The notes: generated by a model not told the origin, from the letters alone. A stretch of 21,755 nucleotides of DNA from Candidatus Saccharimonadia bacterium (GCA_023262335.1 JALRBE010000018.1:1-21755), one strand, 5' to 3'. Positions 7,636 to 14,487 are shown, counted from the first letter of the stretch. Made by a program: numbers and translations.

Positions 7636-9384
7636 CTATTTCTTGCCTGAGAAATAGCTGGCTGCTCGGCCGAACGCGGCGACGAGCTCGTTCCGCCATT
7701 CCCAGCCGGCGTATCCGAGCGCGAGCAGGCCTATGCCGCCAAGCGCCCACCAGCCGACGAACGCCATGGCGCCGTCCTTGACAGGCTGGACAGCGAACGC
7801 GGCCTCTGGCGGCGTGGTCGCCGTCAAGTTACGGCAGCGCCCGGTCTCTTCGCTGCGGTATTGGTCGTCTTTGCACGGTTTCTGCGTGTTTGCCGTCACG
7901 ATGTTCCTGCAACGGTTCGTCTCTTCGCTGCGGTACTGCCCGTCCTTGCACGGCGTCAGCGCGGCCGCGACCGCGATTTTTCTGCAGCGCCCTGTCTCCG
8001 GGTTCCTGTACTGACCCTCGTCACACGCCCCGAGCACGTTCGCGTCCGCCTCGATCGTCCGGCAGCGGTTCGTCAACGGATTGCGATATTTCCCTGTTGG
8101 GCACGGCGCCAACCCGTCCGTTGCGTCGCTCACGGGTGCCGCCTCTTCGACGAGCGGTGTCATGTTCGCGGCACCAGGCGACGGCCGGTTCGTGTACTGC
8201 CACGCGCCGTCCAGCAGTGCCCAGCTCTGGCCGTCCGGCGGCGAATCATACACGCCACTGTCGCCATATGTCACGCCGTCAATACCCACGAGCACCACCC
8301 GGCCGCTCGTATTGACGAGCGTTGCCTTCAGGCTTTGGTCGCTGAACGACCTGTATTCCCCCGGAGCGATCGTCGTACCACCTGGAAAACTCGCCGCTTT
8401 GTCGCCCGCCACGCCTATGCGCAAACCGTACAACGCGAGATCGGCGACCCTGTCACCGGGATTATAAATCTCAACGAACTCATTGCCCGTGTCACTGCCC
8501 TCGGCGTTCGGCAAGATTTCGGTCACAAGAAGCGGCACCAAATCCCACATGCAGGCGCTGCCGCTCGGCATCATGTTCGCCGGCACTACGGTCTGAACGC
8601 CAGGTATGTTGTTGCACTCGTCGTGCTCGAAACAGTTGCCACTAGCATCGCTGTCATACCCCGCGGGTACGCTCACCTGCAAACCGGCCACGTTCACGCA
8701 ACTGTCGGGTTGGCAATTGCCTTGCTCGTCGGGGAGGAATCCAGGAGGCATCGTTTCCTGCACTCCCTCGCGGTTCGGACAAACGTCGACGACGGTCGTC
8801 ACGTCGTAGGAAGCATTGGCCGGGTACGTCACCTGCGGAAGCACCGCGAAGTCCCCTATGGTCGCCGGGTCGGAATCGAGCAAAACGCCGCTGCCTGGCG
8901 CCGTCTCTTTTCGTACCAACGTATTACCCGTCGCGAAACCGCTCGACCATTCGACTCGGTCGACTTCCGCACCAGTGGAATCTCGTATGAATACCGAATC
9001 ACTTCCCACGGTTATCTTGTTCGCCGCCGCGTATGTTGTGTCCGCACCGTACGCGTGATTAGCGACAAATTGAGTCGAGGCAACCGTCAAATAGTTGCGT
9101 GCTTTGATGAACACCCTCGTGTTGGCGTCCGCTTGAATACACGCCAGCGCGGTGGTCGTCGACGCTTTCGTCCATAAACAATACCCGGTCACATCTATAT
9201 CGGTCGCCGAATTGTTGTACAGCGCCACCAACTCCGAGTTGTGATACGTCAGTGAATTGTGCGTTTCACCCGCAATGACGTGACTGATCAGCACGCCTGG
9301 CGATGGCGCGGCCTGCGCGACCGGCAACGCGAAGAACTGCGAAATGAAAAATACGAATAAGACTCCCACCCGAATAATTTGCAT
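7636..9384 (-). CDS. Lamin-tail-domain surface protein with tandem Cys repeats
   Basis: A 582-residue exported protein of unknown role. A signal peptide (1-26, ending VAQAA) is followed by two lamin-tail-like beta domains: about 30-170 (GVLISHVIAGETHN, ELVALYNNSATDIDV) and about 285-400 (LLVTEILPNAEGSDTGNEF, VEIYNPGDRVADLALYGL). A Cys-containing linker between them (about 200-280) has pairs such as CVNVAGLQVSVPAGY. Four tandem repeats of 25-26 residues of the type C-x2-G-x-YRNPETGRCR occupy about 428-517. One C-terminal membrane helix and a short basic tail (about 545-582) follow. The layout suggests a wall-spanning or adhesive protein anchored by its C-terminus. The start follows a TATATT box by 8 bases. 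Domain calls are by eye. Confidence 0.85.
   Translation of the reverse strand: MQIIRVGVLFVFFISQFFALPVAQAAPSPGVLISHVIAGETHNSLTYHNSELVALYNNSATDIDVTGYCLWTKASTTTALACIQADANTRVFIKARNYLTVASTQFVANHAYGADTTYAAANKITVGSDSVFIRDSTGAEVDRVEWSSGFATGNTLVRKETAPGSGVLLDSDPATIGDFAVLPQVTYPANASYDVTTVVDVCPNREGVQETMPPGFLPDEQGNCQPDSCVNVAGLQVSVPAGYDSDASGNCFEHDECNNIPGVQTVVPANMMPSGSACMWDLVPLLVTEILPNAEGSDTGNEFVEIYNPGDRVADLALYGLRIGVAGDKAASFPGGTTIAPGEYRSFSDQSLKATLVNTSGRVVLVGIDGVTYGDSGVYDSPPDGQSWALLDGAWQYTNRPSPGAANMTPLVEEAAPVSDATDGLAPCPTGKYRNPLTNRCRTIEADANVLGACDEGQYRNPETGRCRKIAVAAALTPCKDGQYRSEETNRCRNIVTANTQKPCKDDQYRSEETGRCRNLTATTPPEAAFAVQPVKDGAMAFVGWWALGGIGLLALGYAGWEWRNELVAAFGRAASYFSGKK
7826..8103 (-). repeat. Four tandem 25-26-residue Cys-repeat units inside the lamin-tail protein
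   Basis: Each unit begins with Cys, has YRNP or YRSE about five residues later, and ends (N/G)RCR followed by a variable spacer. The two central units are the most alike (CKDGQYRSEETNRCR and CKDDQYRSEETGRCR). The two Cys per unit could form disulfides within a unit. Confidence 0.85.
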
Positions 9385-9392
9385 ATGCTTAG

Positions 9393-9398
9393 AATATA
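9393..9398 (-). promoter_or_regulatory. -10 box of the lamin-tail gene (leaderless start)
   Basis: TATATT on the minus strand ends 8 bases before the ATG. The region from the box into the first codons nearly matches the comEC start region. Confidence 0.4.
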
Positions 9399-9426
9399 CA
9401 GTAGGAGCGTTGTGATGTAAACGATA

Positions 9427-10152
9427 TTATTCAGGTAATTCGGCTGTAATGTCGGCGTTGGTATGCACGTTCACCACGTCGTCCAAATCATCGAGCGCGT
9501 CGAGCACCTTCAGTACCTTTGCCGCCTGCTCGGCGTCGCTGATTTCGATCATATTCTTCGCCACGTACTGCAACTCCGCATCAGTTACCGTCAGCCCCGC
9601 CTCGACGATCTCGCCGCGGACTTTCGCCAAGTCTTTTTGGTCGGTATACACGACGATCTCGCCGTCGTCTTCGCTCGCGTCCTCCGCACCGGCATCAAGC
9701 ACGGTCAACAGCGCATCTTCGCCCGTTGCTGCCACGCGGATCACACCCTTGCGATCGAATTGGAACATCACGCTGCCGGCATCTGCCACACGGCCGCCGT
9801 TCTTCGTGAGGGCATTGCGTACTTCCGGGAAGGTACGGTTTTTATTGTCAGTAGCCGTTTCGATAATGATTCCCACGCCGCCCGCGCCCATGCCTTCGTA
9901 CGCGATCTCTTCGAGTTGCGCGGCATTCTTGTCGTTCACGCGGTCGATGGCGCGCTGGATGTTCGCGTTCGGCATGTTCGCTTGTTTGGCCTTTTCGATG
10001 GCAAGCGCCAAAGCCGAGTTCATGGACGGGTCGGTACCGCCACGCGCCGCAATGGCGATTTGGTTGCCGATCCTCGTAAACACAGCGCCGCGCTTCGCGT
10101 CCTTGGCGCCCTTTTCACGTTTAATAGTTGACCATTTGCTATGTCCTGACAT
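9427..10152 (-). CDS. yebC: YebC/TACO1-family translation factor
   Basis: YebC/TACO1 proteins help ribosomes through difficult peptide sequences such as polyproline; older annotations call them transcriptional regulators. At 241 residues it has the normal length, with the family start MSGHSKWSTIKREKGAKD, the segment KAKQANMPNANIQRAIDR, the acidic central YEGMGAGGVGIIIETATDN and EVRNALTKNGG. The ATG at 10152 is preceded by CGAGGT, a plausible Shine-Dalgarno site 4 bases away, and by a TATAAT box 12 bases away, so the 5' leader would be only a few bases long. comEC ends 61 bases upstream on the same strand. Confidence 0.97.
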   Translation of the reverse strand: MSGHSKWSTIKREKGAKDAKRGAVFTRIGNQIAIAARGGTDPSMNSALALAIEKAKQANMPNANIQRAIDRVNDKNAAQLEEIAYEGMGAGGVGIIIETATDNKNRTFPEVRNALTKNGGRVADAGSVMFQFDRKGVIRVAATGEDALLTVLDAGAEDASEDDGEIVVYTDQKDLAKVRGEIVEAGLTVTDAELQYVAKNMIEISDAEQAAKVLKVLDALDDLDDVVNVHTNADITAELPE

Positions 10153-10164
10153 ACCGACCTCGAG

Positions 10165-10170
10165 ATTATA
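10165..10170 (-). promoter_or_regulatory. Candidate -10 box of yebC
   Basis: TATAAT on the minus strand lies 12 bases before the yebC ATG. A second box, TATACT, lies further upstream (about 10183-10188). Neither has an obvious -35 element. Confidence 0.4.
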
Positions 10171-10213
10171 TTATTTCCTCATAGTATAAACTGTTTCGCA
10201 CGTTTTTTCCAGG

Positions 10214-11671
10214 TCACTCCACTATGTTCACGTCGCGCAGGTCGTACCGTGTTACCCGCCACAGCCATATGCACAACCCGACGATCAAACCGTACGCTAC
10301 CCATGCCATCCACGGCTGAATCTCGAGCGTCGTCTGAGCCCATGAAAGCCCGGCCAAATAGTGTGCCGTCGTGGTCATGTACGCCAGCAAACCCTGGGCG
10401 GGCAGGCCGATGACTCCCGCGAGCACCGGGACCACCATCGCGCCGACGCCCGCCACGAAAGTCAGCAGCATGGCAAGCGGCACGAACGGCAAAATAAGCA
10501 GGTTCGCGATGATCGCCACGTTGCTGAACTGGCCGAACGCGAGTACCAAAAGCGGCAGCGTCATGATGGTCGCGCTCACCGTTTCGCCGAGGATTTGTCG
10601 CACTGTTCCCGGTTTTTTGTCGCCATAAAAATATCGCTGAAGAAGCGGCGCCAAAATCATGACCCCCGCGAACGCCGCGAAGCTCAATTGCCATCCCAAA
10701 TCGTTCCATGCGTATGCCGGATTCAGCGCTACCGTCACCGCTGCCGCGAATGGCAACAACACGAGCGGACTGAACGAGCGGCCGTAATACCATGCCGCCA
10801 GGCTCAAACCGGCCACGAGTCCGGCGCGCGACATGCTCGGGCTCATGCCGGTAATTGCGACGAACGCCGCTACCATGCTCGCCGCCGATAGCGTCGCGAG
10901 ATATTTCGACACCTTCACGAACAGTCTTCTGGCGAACCGAACAAGAATCGTCAAGTTGTATCCGCTGGCGACCACTATATGCGTCAAGCCGGCAACCATG
11001 AGTGCCTGGTCTAGTTCCGGCGGCAACGCGCGCCGCAACCCGAGCAAATACCCTAACCCCAAACTGACTTGCGGTTCGTCTATGGCGCTCCGCACTCCTT
11101 CGGCGAACCAATCGCGTACCTGTAGGGCGACGTCGCCAGGCACCGGGCGCTCAACGGCTTTGACCTGCGCCCGGTACAGCGCCGCCCCGAAGCTACCGAA
11201 CCCCTCCGACGCGACACCGCTCACCGTTACGCGGTCACTGCGGCGTATATCCGCCTTGTCCGTCGTACTCGCCCATACCGTGCCCGCTACCTTTCGTCCG
11301 TTCACCGTCACGTCCCCTAAGCGCAGGAGCGTCTCGTTCTTTTTGCCCAAGTCGGGATCTTCCTTGACCGTTCCGCTTACGACGACGGAAGATCCGACGA
11401 TTCGTTCGTATACTTCCAGTTTGGCAAACGCGCCCGTTCCGTGCCACAACCCAATCAACAATCCGGCAACGATTGCCACCGGAATCGCCGCTACCCGTCG
11501 TTGCCAAAACGCGAACGCCACGAGCGCAAGGCCGAGCAGCAACCACGCCAGTGACCCGAACCCTGCCGCCCATTCCAGTTGCGCGCAGGCGACACCGCTC
11601 ACGAACGCCGCGCACGTCACGGCAACGAACCACGACACATGAACCCGACGCGTAAGTTGCCATATTTGCAT
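10214..11671 (-). CDS. comEC: ComEC/Rec2-family DNA-uptake channel, without metallo-beta-lactamase domain
   Basis: Multi-pass protein thought to pass single-stranded DNA across the membrane during natural transformation. At 485 residues it contains the N-terminal membrane pair plus soluble OB-like region (DUF4131; about 10-170, with SVVVSGTVKEDPD) and the competence domain (about 190-480) with HIVVASGYNLTIL, the counterpart of the HLLAISG motif, and PSMSRAGLVAGLSLAAWYYG. The C-terminal metallo-beta-lactamase domain of many full-length ComEC proteins is absent; the stop at 10214 comes right after the last membrane segment. The ATG follows a GATATT box by 9 bases and diverges from the 6PGL gene. 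DNA uptake by this organism is inferred from family only. Confidence 0.9.
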   Translation of the reverse strand: MQIWQLTRRVHVSWFVAVTCAAFVSGVACAQLEWAAGFGSLAWLLLGLALVAFAFWQRRVAAIPVAIVAGLLIGLWHGTGAFAKLEVYERIVGSSVVVSGTVKEDPDLGKKNETLLRLGDVTVNGRKVAGTVWASTTDKADIRRSDRVTVSGVASEGFGSFGAALYRAQVKAVERPVPGDVALQVRDWFAEGVRSAIDEPQVSLGLGYLLGLRRALPPELDQALMVAGLTHIVVASGYNLTILVRFARRLFVKVSKYLATLSAASMVAAFVAITGMSPSMSRAGLVAGLSLAAWYYGRSFSPLVLLPFAAAVTVALNPAYAWNDLGWQLSFAAFAGVMILAPLLQRYFYGDKKPGTVRQILGETVSATIMTLPLLVLAFGQFSNVAIIANLLILPFVPLAMLLTFVAGVGAMVVPVLAGVIGLPAQGLLAYMTTTAHYLAGLSWAQTTLEIQPWMAWVAYGLIVGLCIWLWRVTRYDLRDVNIVE

Positions 11672-11680
11672 ATGCTTAAG

Positions 11681-11686
11681 AATATC
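11681..11686 (-). promoter_or_regulatory. Candidate -10 box of comEC
   Basis: GATATT on the minus strand ends 9 bases before the ATG at 11671. It is a weaker match than most here, but its position and downstream sequence mirror the lamin-tail gene start. Confidence 0.35.
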
Positions 11687-11705
11687 CTATGTTCCGTCGA
11701 TATGT

Positions 11706-11711
11706 CATACT
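11706..11711 (+). promoter_or_regulatory. -10 box of the 6PGL gene (leaderless start)
   Basis: CATACT ends 6 bases before the ATG at 11718. No clear -35 element. Confidence 0.4.
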
Positions 11712-11717
11712 GTTCAC

Positions 11718-12431
11718 ATGAGCAATCTCACCGTTCTTACGAACAAAGAAGACGTCGCGCATGCTGCTGCAGAGCATACGGTCGAAACGCTCCGCGCATG
11801 CATCGAACAAAACGGCCATGCCAGCTGGGTACTTGCGGGCGGGTCGACTCCACTTGCGGCGTACTCCGTCATCGCAACCGTTTTCGCGGACGCGCTCGAC
11901 TGGACGAAGGTCACGTTTTTGCTTGGCGACGAACGCATAGGACCGCTTGATGACCCCGACAACAATTGGCATGCGATCGATGCCATCTTGCATACTATTC
12001 CGGCGAGCAGATTGCGACCCGCCAGCGACGAGGCGGCAGAAGCGGCGGCCACGCGCTACGAGGCGGCACTGGAATCACTGCCAAAAACCGACAACGGCCT
12101 GCCCTGCTTCGATTTGGTCTGGCTCGGCGTCGGGCAAGACGGCCACACGTTATCGCTCTTCCCGAACCACGAATCACTGTTTCCTTCTAGCAGCCTTGTC
12201 ATCCCTGTACACGATTCGCCCAAGCCACCGCGCGACCGGATCAGCTTGTCGCTACGGGCGTTGCAAAGCACAAAGCACGCGGTCATCCTTGCGTGCGGGG
12301 CCGACAAACAAGCCGCGGTACAGGCGGCACGGAGCGGCAGCCAGCTGCCCATCGCCCTGGCCACGGACATCATCGCGACGCATGGCGGCACCGTTACCTG
12401 GTTCGTCGATTCGGCCGCCGCAACAGATTGA
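11718..12431 (+). CDS. pgl: 6-phosphogluconolactonase
   Basis: Hydrolyses 6-phosphogluconolactone to 6-phosphogluconate, step two of the oxidative pentose phosphate pathway, in the cytosol. The 237-residue protein has typical DevB-type length and motifs: WVLAGGSTPLAAY (about 42-54), VTFLLGDERIGP (about 71-82), NNWHAID (about 87-93), LVWLGVGQDGHTLSLFP (about 133-149) and a C-terminal ILACGADKQAAVQAA. No pathway partner is next to it; the gene stands alone between comEC (divergent) and the tRNA locus. The start is set by the -10 box 6 bases upstream. The TGA stop is overlapped by the -35 box of the next promoter. Confidence 0.95.
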   Translation: MSNLTVLTNKEDVAHAAAEHTVETLRACIEQNGHASWVLAGGSTPLAAYSVIATVFADALDWTKVTFLLGDERIGPLDDPDNNWHAIDAILHTIPASRLRPASDEAAEAAATRYEAALESLPKTDNGLPCFDLVWLGVGQDGHTLSLFPNHESLFPSSSLVIPVHDSPKPPRDRISLSLRALQSTKHAVILACGADKQAAVQAARSGSQLPIALATDIIATHGGTVTWFVDSAAATD

Positions 12432-12456
12432 CAACACCCCCATTAACTGCTATATT
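12428..12456 (+). promoter_or_regulatory. Near-consensus sigma70 promoter for the tRNA-Lys region
   Basis: TTGACA (12428-12433), a 17-base spacer and TATATT (12451-12456) give the best promoter match in the window. The -35 box overlaps the 6PGL stop codon. Transcription should start near 12463, about 138 bases before the tRNA, so it would read through the tRNA relic. Confidence 0.8.
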
Positions 12457-12478
12457 TACGAGAGCTTTTTGCAGCTAG

Positions 12479-12540
12479 TACGGGACCATGGCTCAGCTTC
12501 TGCGTGAACGCAAGTATGAGAGCACCGTGCTCTGACCAGC
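12479..12540 (+). pseudogene. Rearranged tRNA-Lys relic with inverted D-arm copy
   Basis: Positions 12479-12498 repeat the tRNA-Lys 5' end and its three leading bases (12598-12617) with one difference. The bases AGAGCAC (12519-12525) repeat tRNA positions 12622-12628. The next segment, GTGCTCTGACCAGC (12527-12540), is the reverse complement of the tRNA D-arm region 12615-12628 at 13 of 14 positions. Between them TGCG-TGAA-CGCA (12501-12512) makes a tight hairpin, and AGAGCAC-C-GTGCTCT a near-perfect palindrome. No anticodon or T arm remains, so it cannot be a tRNA. It lies directly behind the strong promoter at 12428, so it should be transcribed as part of the tRNA precursor or as a small RNA. 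Confidence 0.6.
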
Positions 12541-12555
12541 CGCCCCGCAGTCTGG

Positions 12556-12561
12556 TAAAAT
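12556..12561 (+). promoter_or_regulatory. Possible second -10 box for tRNA-Lys
   Basis: TAAAAT, with a weak CTGACC at 12532-12537 (18-base spacer). If used, it would give a tRNA precursor that excludes the relic. Confidence 0.3.
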
Positions 12562-12600
12562 AGCAAAGCCGCACATTTCGTATTACATCATCCGGTTTAC

Positions 12601-12674
12601 GGGACCATAGCTCAGCTGGTTAGAGCACCTGCCTTTTAAGCAGGGTGTCCTGGGTTCAAGCCCCAGTGGTCCCT
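12601..12674 (+). tRNA. tRNA-Lys (anticodon TTT)
   Basis: A full cloverleaf can be drawn: acceptor GGGACCA paired with TGGTCCC, D stem GCTC/GAGC, anticodon stem CCTGC/GCAGG with loop CTTTTAA (anticodon TTT), a five-base variable loop, and T arm CTGGG/CCCAG with TTCAAGC. CCA is encoded at 12675-12677. The discriminator base is T, whereas bacterial tRNA-Lys usually has A. A terminator hairpin follows at 12698. Confidence 0.96.
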
Positions 12675-12697
12675 CCAAGAAATCATTACAGATGAGA

Positions 12698-12731
12698 CAA
12701 GACGTCACCGACAAGGTGGCGTTTTGTTTTA
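12698..12731 (+). terminator. Intrinsic terminator after tRNA-Lys
   Basis: ACGTCACC pairs with GGTGGCGT around a GACAA loop (one G-U pair); flanking bases can extend the stem. It runs into TTTTGTTTTATT. Confidence 0.85.
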
Positions 12732-12765
12732 TTGAGGTGAAAGTTATAAATACACAAGTGAGTAG

Positions 12766-13665
12766 TTAGTCAGTGATTCTGAGAGAACCATCCACACACA
12801 ATAATCTTGTCTCTGACTCGGGAGTGAGTTCCATATTAGGACTTTTATGCACCCAATTAGCGTCGGCAATCTTCTGTCTGATTACTTCGTGATATTGCGG
12901 GTCGAATGTTCCTTCCTGCAACCTTTTTTCAATCTCATCAATGATTGGAATACCGTCCTCATGTGCGGCCCGAGCGGCCCGATGGAATATCCTGCCAGCC
13001 GCCATATTCAGGACACCGTTTAGTAGCTGTGGCGAACTCTCACGAAACAAATGCCGCAGAGGCAATGAGGCAGAATCTGTAGCGACTATTGCATAGCCCA
13101 GAAGTCCGATACTTCGGCATCTGTCGGAAAACTCATAGAACTGTCGCTCCGTTGGTTGAGACTCCAGGAAGTCTAATTCCGCATCTAGAAACGGCCAGTA
13201 GAGACTGCGGTTATTAATAATGTCGCCCAACAAGGTGGGGTCTTGAACATATCCAACATGCCTAGCGGCATAGATATTATTCATTCTATCCAAAAACGCT
13301 AGTTGCGTATTTAGTACTTCCAGCCTTGTTTCTTTAGAAGCCTCAGCGTATCGGCTCGCTGCAATGTCGATAATTGGTGCTGTAAAGTCCTGATTTGGTC
13401 CTCCTGAAATAGCGTCAATGTATGATGTCGACATACCTTCAGGAGTAGTTGCGACCCGTACTCTTGAAAGGTACAAGCCTAGTTGACCCAGTGCCGTTGT
13501 TGGGTCTCTTTCCATTAGCTCATGATATTCTTGAGCAACATCTCTAGCTGCATCGTATATATCCGAGAAGCTATTCATGATTGAGTTTACTTGTCGCTCT
13601 CTGATTTTCTGGTCAAGGCTAATAACGTTTGACTTATTAGATTGTCCGCCAACCGTTTCACTCAT
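12766..13665 (-). CDS. Orphan protein of unknown function, AT-rich gene next to tRNA-Lys
   Basis: I do not recognise this 299-residue protein. It appears soluble and mostly helical, without signal peptide, membrane segment or obvious nucleotide-binding motif. Notable stretches are a polar N-terminus (1-25), AARDVAQEYHELMERDP (about 39-55), a His/Arg-containing NMAAGRIFHRAARAAHEDG (about 213-231) and a tail with ELTPESETRLLC. The gene is visibly AT-richer than its neighbours and uses more ATA, AAT and TTA codons, and it sits behind a tRNA gene, which together suggest horizontal acquisition. The ATG at 13665 follows a GATAAT box by 8 bases; there is no Shine-Dalgarno site. It points toward the tRNA terminator and ends 35 bases from it. 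Confidence 0.75.
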   Translation of the reverse strand: MSETVGGQSNKSNVISLDQKIRERQVNSIMNSFSDIYDAARDVAQEYHELMERDPTTALGQLGLYLSRVRVATTPEGMSTSYIDAISGGPNQDFTAPIIDIAASRYAEASKETRLEVLNTQLAFLDRMNNIYAARHVGYVQDPTLLGDIINNRSLYWPFLDAELDFLESQPTERQFYEFSDRCRSIGLLGYAIVATDSASLPLRHLFRESSPQLLNGVLNMAAGRIFHRAARAAHEDGIPIIDEIEKRLQEGTFDPQYHEVIRQKIADANWVHKSPNMELTPESETRLLCVDGSLRITD

Positions 13666-13673
13666 AGTATTTA

Positions 13674-13701
13674 ATTATCAGTGTATGTTTCTATCTTGCA
13701 A
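13674..13701 (-). promoter_or_regulatory. Promoter of the orphan gene (leaderless start)
   Basis: GATAAT (13674-13679) with TTGCAA (13696-13701) and a 16-base spacer on the minus strand. The -10 box ends 8 bases before the ATG at 13665. Confidence 0.4.
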
Positions 13702-13856
13702 GCATAAGGCCTTTACTCTGCTATAACCGCTACTGGGTACTAATGTGAATCACTATGTCTTTCCCGTATCTTGTACTGCCGAAACCTATTATCGAGAAGC
13801 TCTCTCCATCTCATCAGTCCTCGACAACAATATATAAACTACTTCCCCGGTCGACC

Positions 13857-13898
13857 TCCAAGAAAATACACTTACTTTCGTGGGTGTATTTTCTTGGA
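13857..13898. repeat. 15-bp perfect inverted repeat
   Basis: TCCAAGAAAATACAC (13857-13871) and its exact reverse complement (13884-13898) flank a 12-base loop. There is no trailing U-run on either strand. It could be a bidirectional RNA hairpin, a protein-binding site for the downstream promoter (which begins 35 bases later) or a remnant of a small mobile element. Confidence 0.75.
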
Positions 13899-13932
13899 AA
13901 AGTTTGTGCGATTTAGCCATGACACGTCACGC

Positions 13933-13961
13933 TTGCTTCAGCTATTATACTTCCTTATACT
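13933..13961 (+). promoter_or_regulatory. Promoter of the 146-residue gene
   Basis: TTGCTT (13933-13938), a 17-base spacer and TATACT (13956-13961). It gives a leader of about 19 bases with an AAGGGAG ribosome-binding site, unlike the leaderless starts elsewhere in the window. Confidence 0.65.
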
Positions 13962-13986
13962 AAGAACCATACAAGGGAGCGAAACA

Positions 13987-14427
13987 ATGTCCGAAAGACT
14001 ACCATCACGAAATTACGCCGCCGAATTCAGCGATGGTCATCCCGACGAGATCCAAGCGCAGCTCGCGGAATTAAAGGAAGTATTTGAGGTACTGTCGCCA
14101 ACGGAACTTGCCATCGCAACGATTCACTTCATACGCGAAAGCCGGAGCATACTTCACAAAAATCTCTACTTTTCACCGTACAGAACCAGCTATCACCACG
14201 ATGACGTACGTCAGCAGTTCATAGCGTTGGGTCTTGCCGCCAGCAGGGACTGCGCAATCGAGCAAGGAGCGGCCGCGTTTTGCTTGGAAGACCGAACGGC
14301 ATATGAGGATTTCGTTACCGTATACGAAGCCGCGAATTTTGAATACCGCGTGCTTACCGATCCTCAATTTCACCCCGTCACGGTACCGGTTAGTTGCGAC
14401 GAGATTTATGATATCGCAAAAAAGTAG
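13987..14427 (+). CDS. Protein of unknown function (146 residues)
   Basis: I do not recognise this protein. The start at 13987 is set by AAGGGAG 7 bases upstream and a promoter at 13933; the longer open frame begins before the promoter and is rejected. It is soluble, with no signal or membrane segment. An N-terminal acidic helical part (ELKEVFEVLSPTELAIATIHF, about 29-49) is followed by a His/Arg-rich SPYRTSYHHDD (about 63-73) and a C-terminal mixed region with Cys residues (CAIEQ, FCLED, SCDEI). The next gene starts 60 bases downstream with its own -10 box. Confidence 0.7.
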   Translation: MSERLPSRNYAAEFSDGHPDEIQAQLAELKEVFEVLSPTELAIATIHFIRESRSILHKNLYFSPYRTSYHHDDVRQQFIALGLAASRDCAIEQGAAAFCLEDRTAYEDFVTVYEAANFEYRVLTDPQFHPVTVPVSCDEIYDIAKK

Positions 14428-14474
14428 CGTAACACGGCATTTTACAAAACGACTCATGCCCATCATAACGCCTG

Positions 14475-14480
14475 TATACT
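14475..14480 (+). promoter_or_regulatory. -10 box of the pyrophosphatase-like gene (leaderless start)
   Basis: TATACT ends 7 bases before the ATG at 14488; no clear -35 element. Confidence 0.5.
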
Positions 14481-14487
14481 ATACATC

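Larger units (their letters stand above)
13666..13986. other. Intergenic region between divergent genes
   Basis: About 320 bases without a supported gene. It holds the -10/-35 of the minus-strand orphan gene (13674-13701), a 15-bp perfect inverted repeat (13857-13898), and the promoter and ribosome-binding site of the plus-strand gene at 13987. An open frame from 13771 runs into that gene but has no start signal, and the inverted repeat and promoter lie inside it. No copy of the tRNA-Lys 3' end that would mark an att site is visible. Confidence 0.6.

Noticed and set aside
7826..8103. DNA-level tandem repeat as a CRISPR-like array
   Set aside because: The periodicity is explained by in-frame Cys-repeat units of the surface protein.
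7861..9177. Long plus-strand open frame (438 codons) opposite the lamin-tail gene
   Set aside because: Arg/His/Val-rich composition typical of a GC-rich antisense shadow; no start signals or domains, and the opposite strand has clear domains and a signal peptide.
10179..11111. 310-codon minus-strand frame overlapping comEC
   Set aside because: Arg/Gly-rich out-of-frame reading of comEC, which has the conserved motifs in the other frame.
12479..12555. A second functional tRNA gene
   Set aside because: Only the acceptor/D-arm side is present; there is no anticodon stem or T arm, and the later part is in inverse orientation.
13771..13986. N-terminal extension of the 146-residue gene
   Set aside because: It would place the inverted repeat and the promoter inside coding sequence; the ATG at 13987 has a proper ribosome-binding site.
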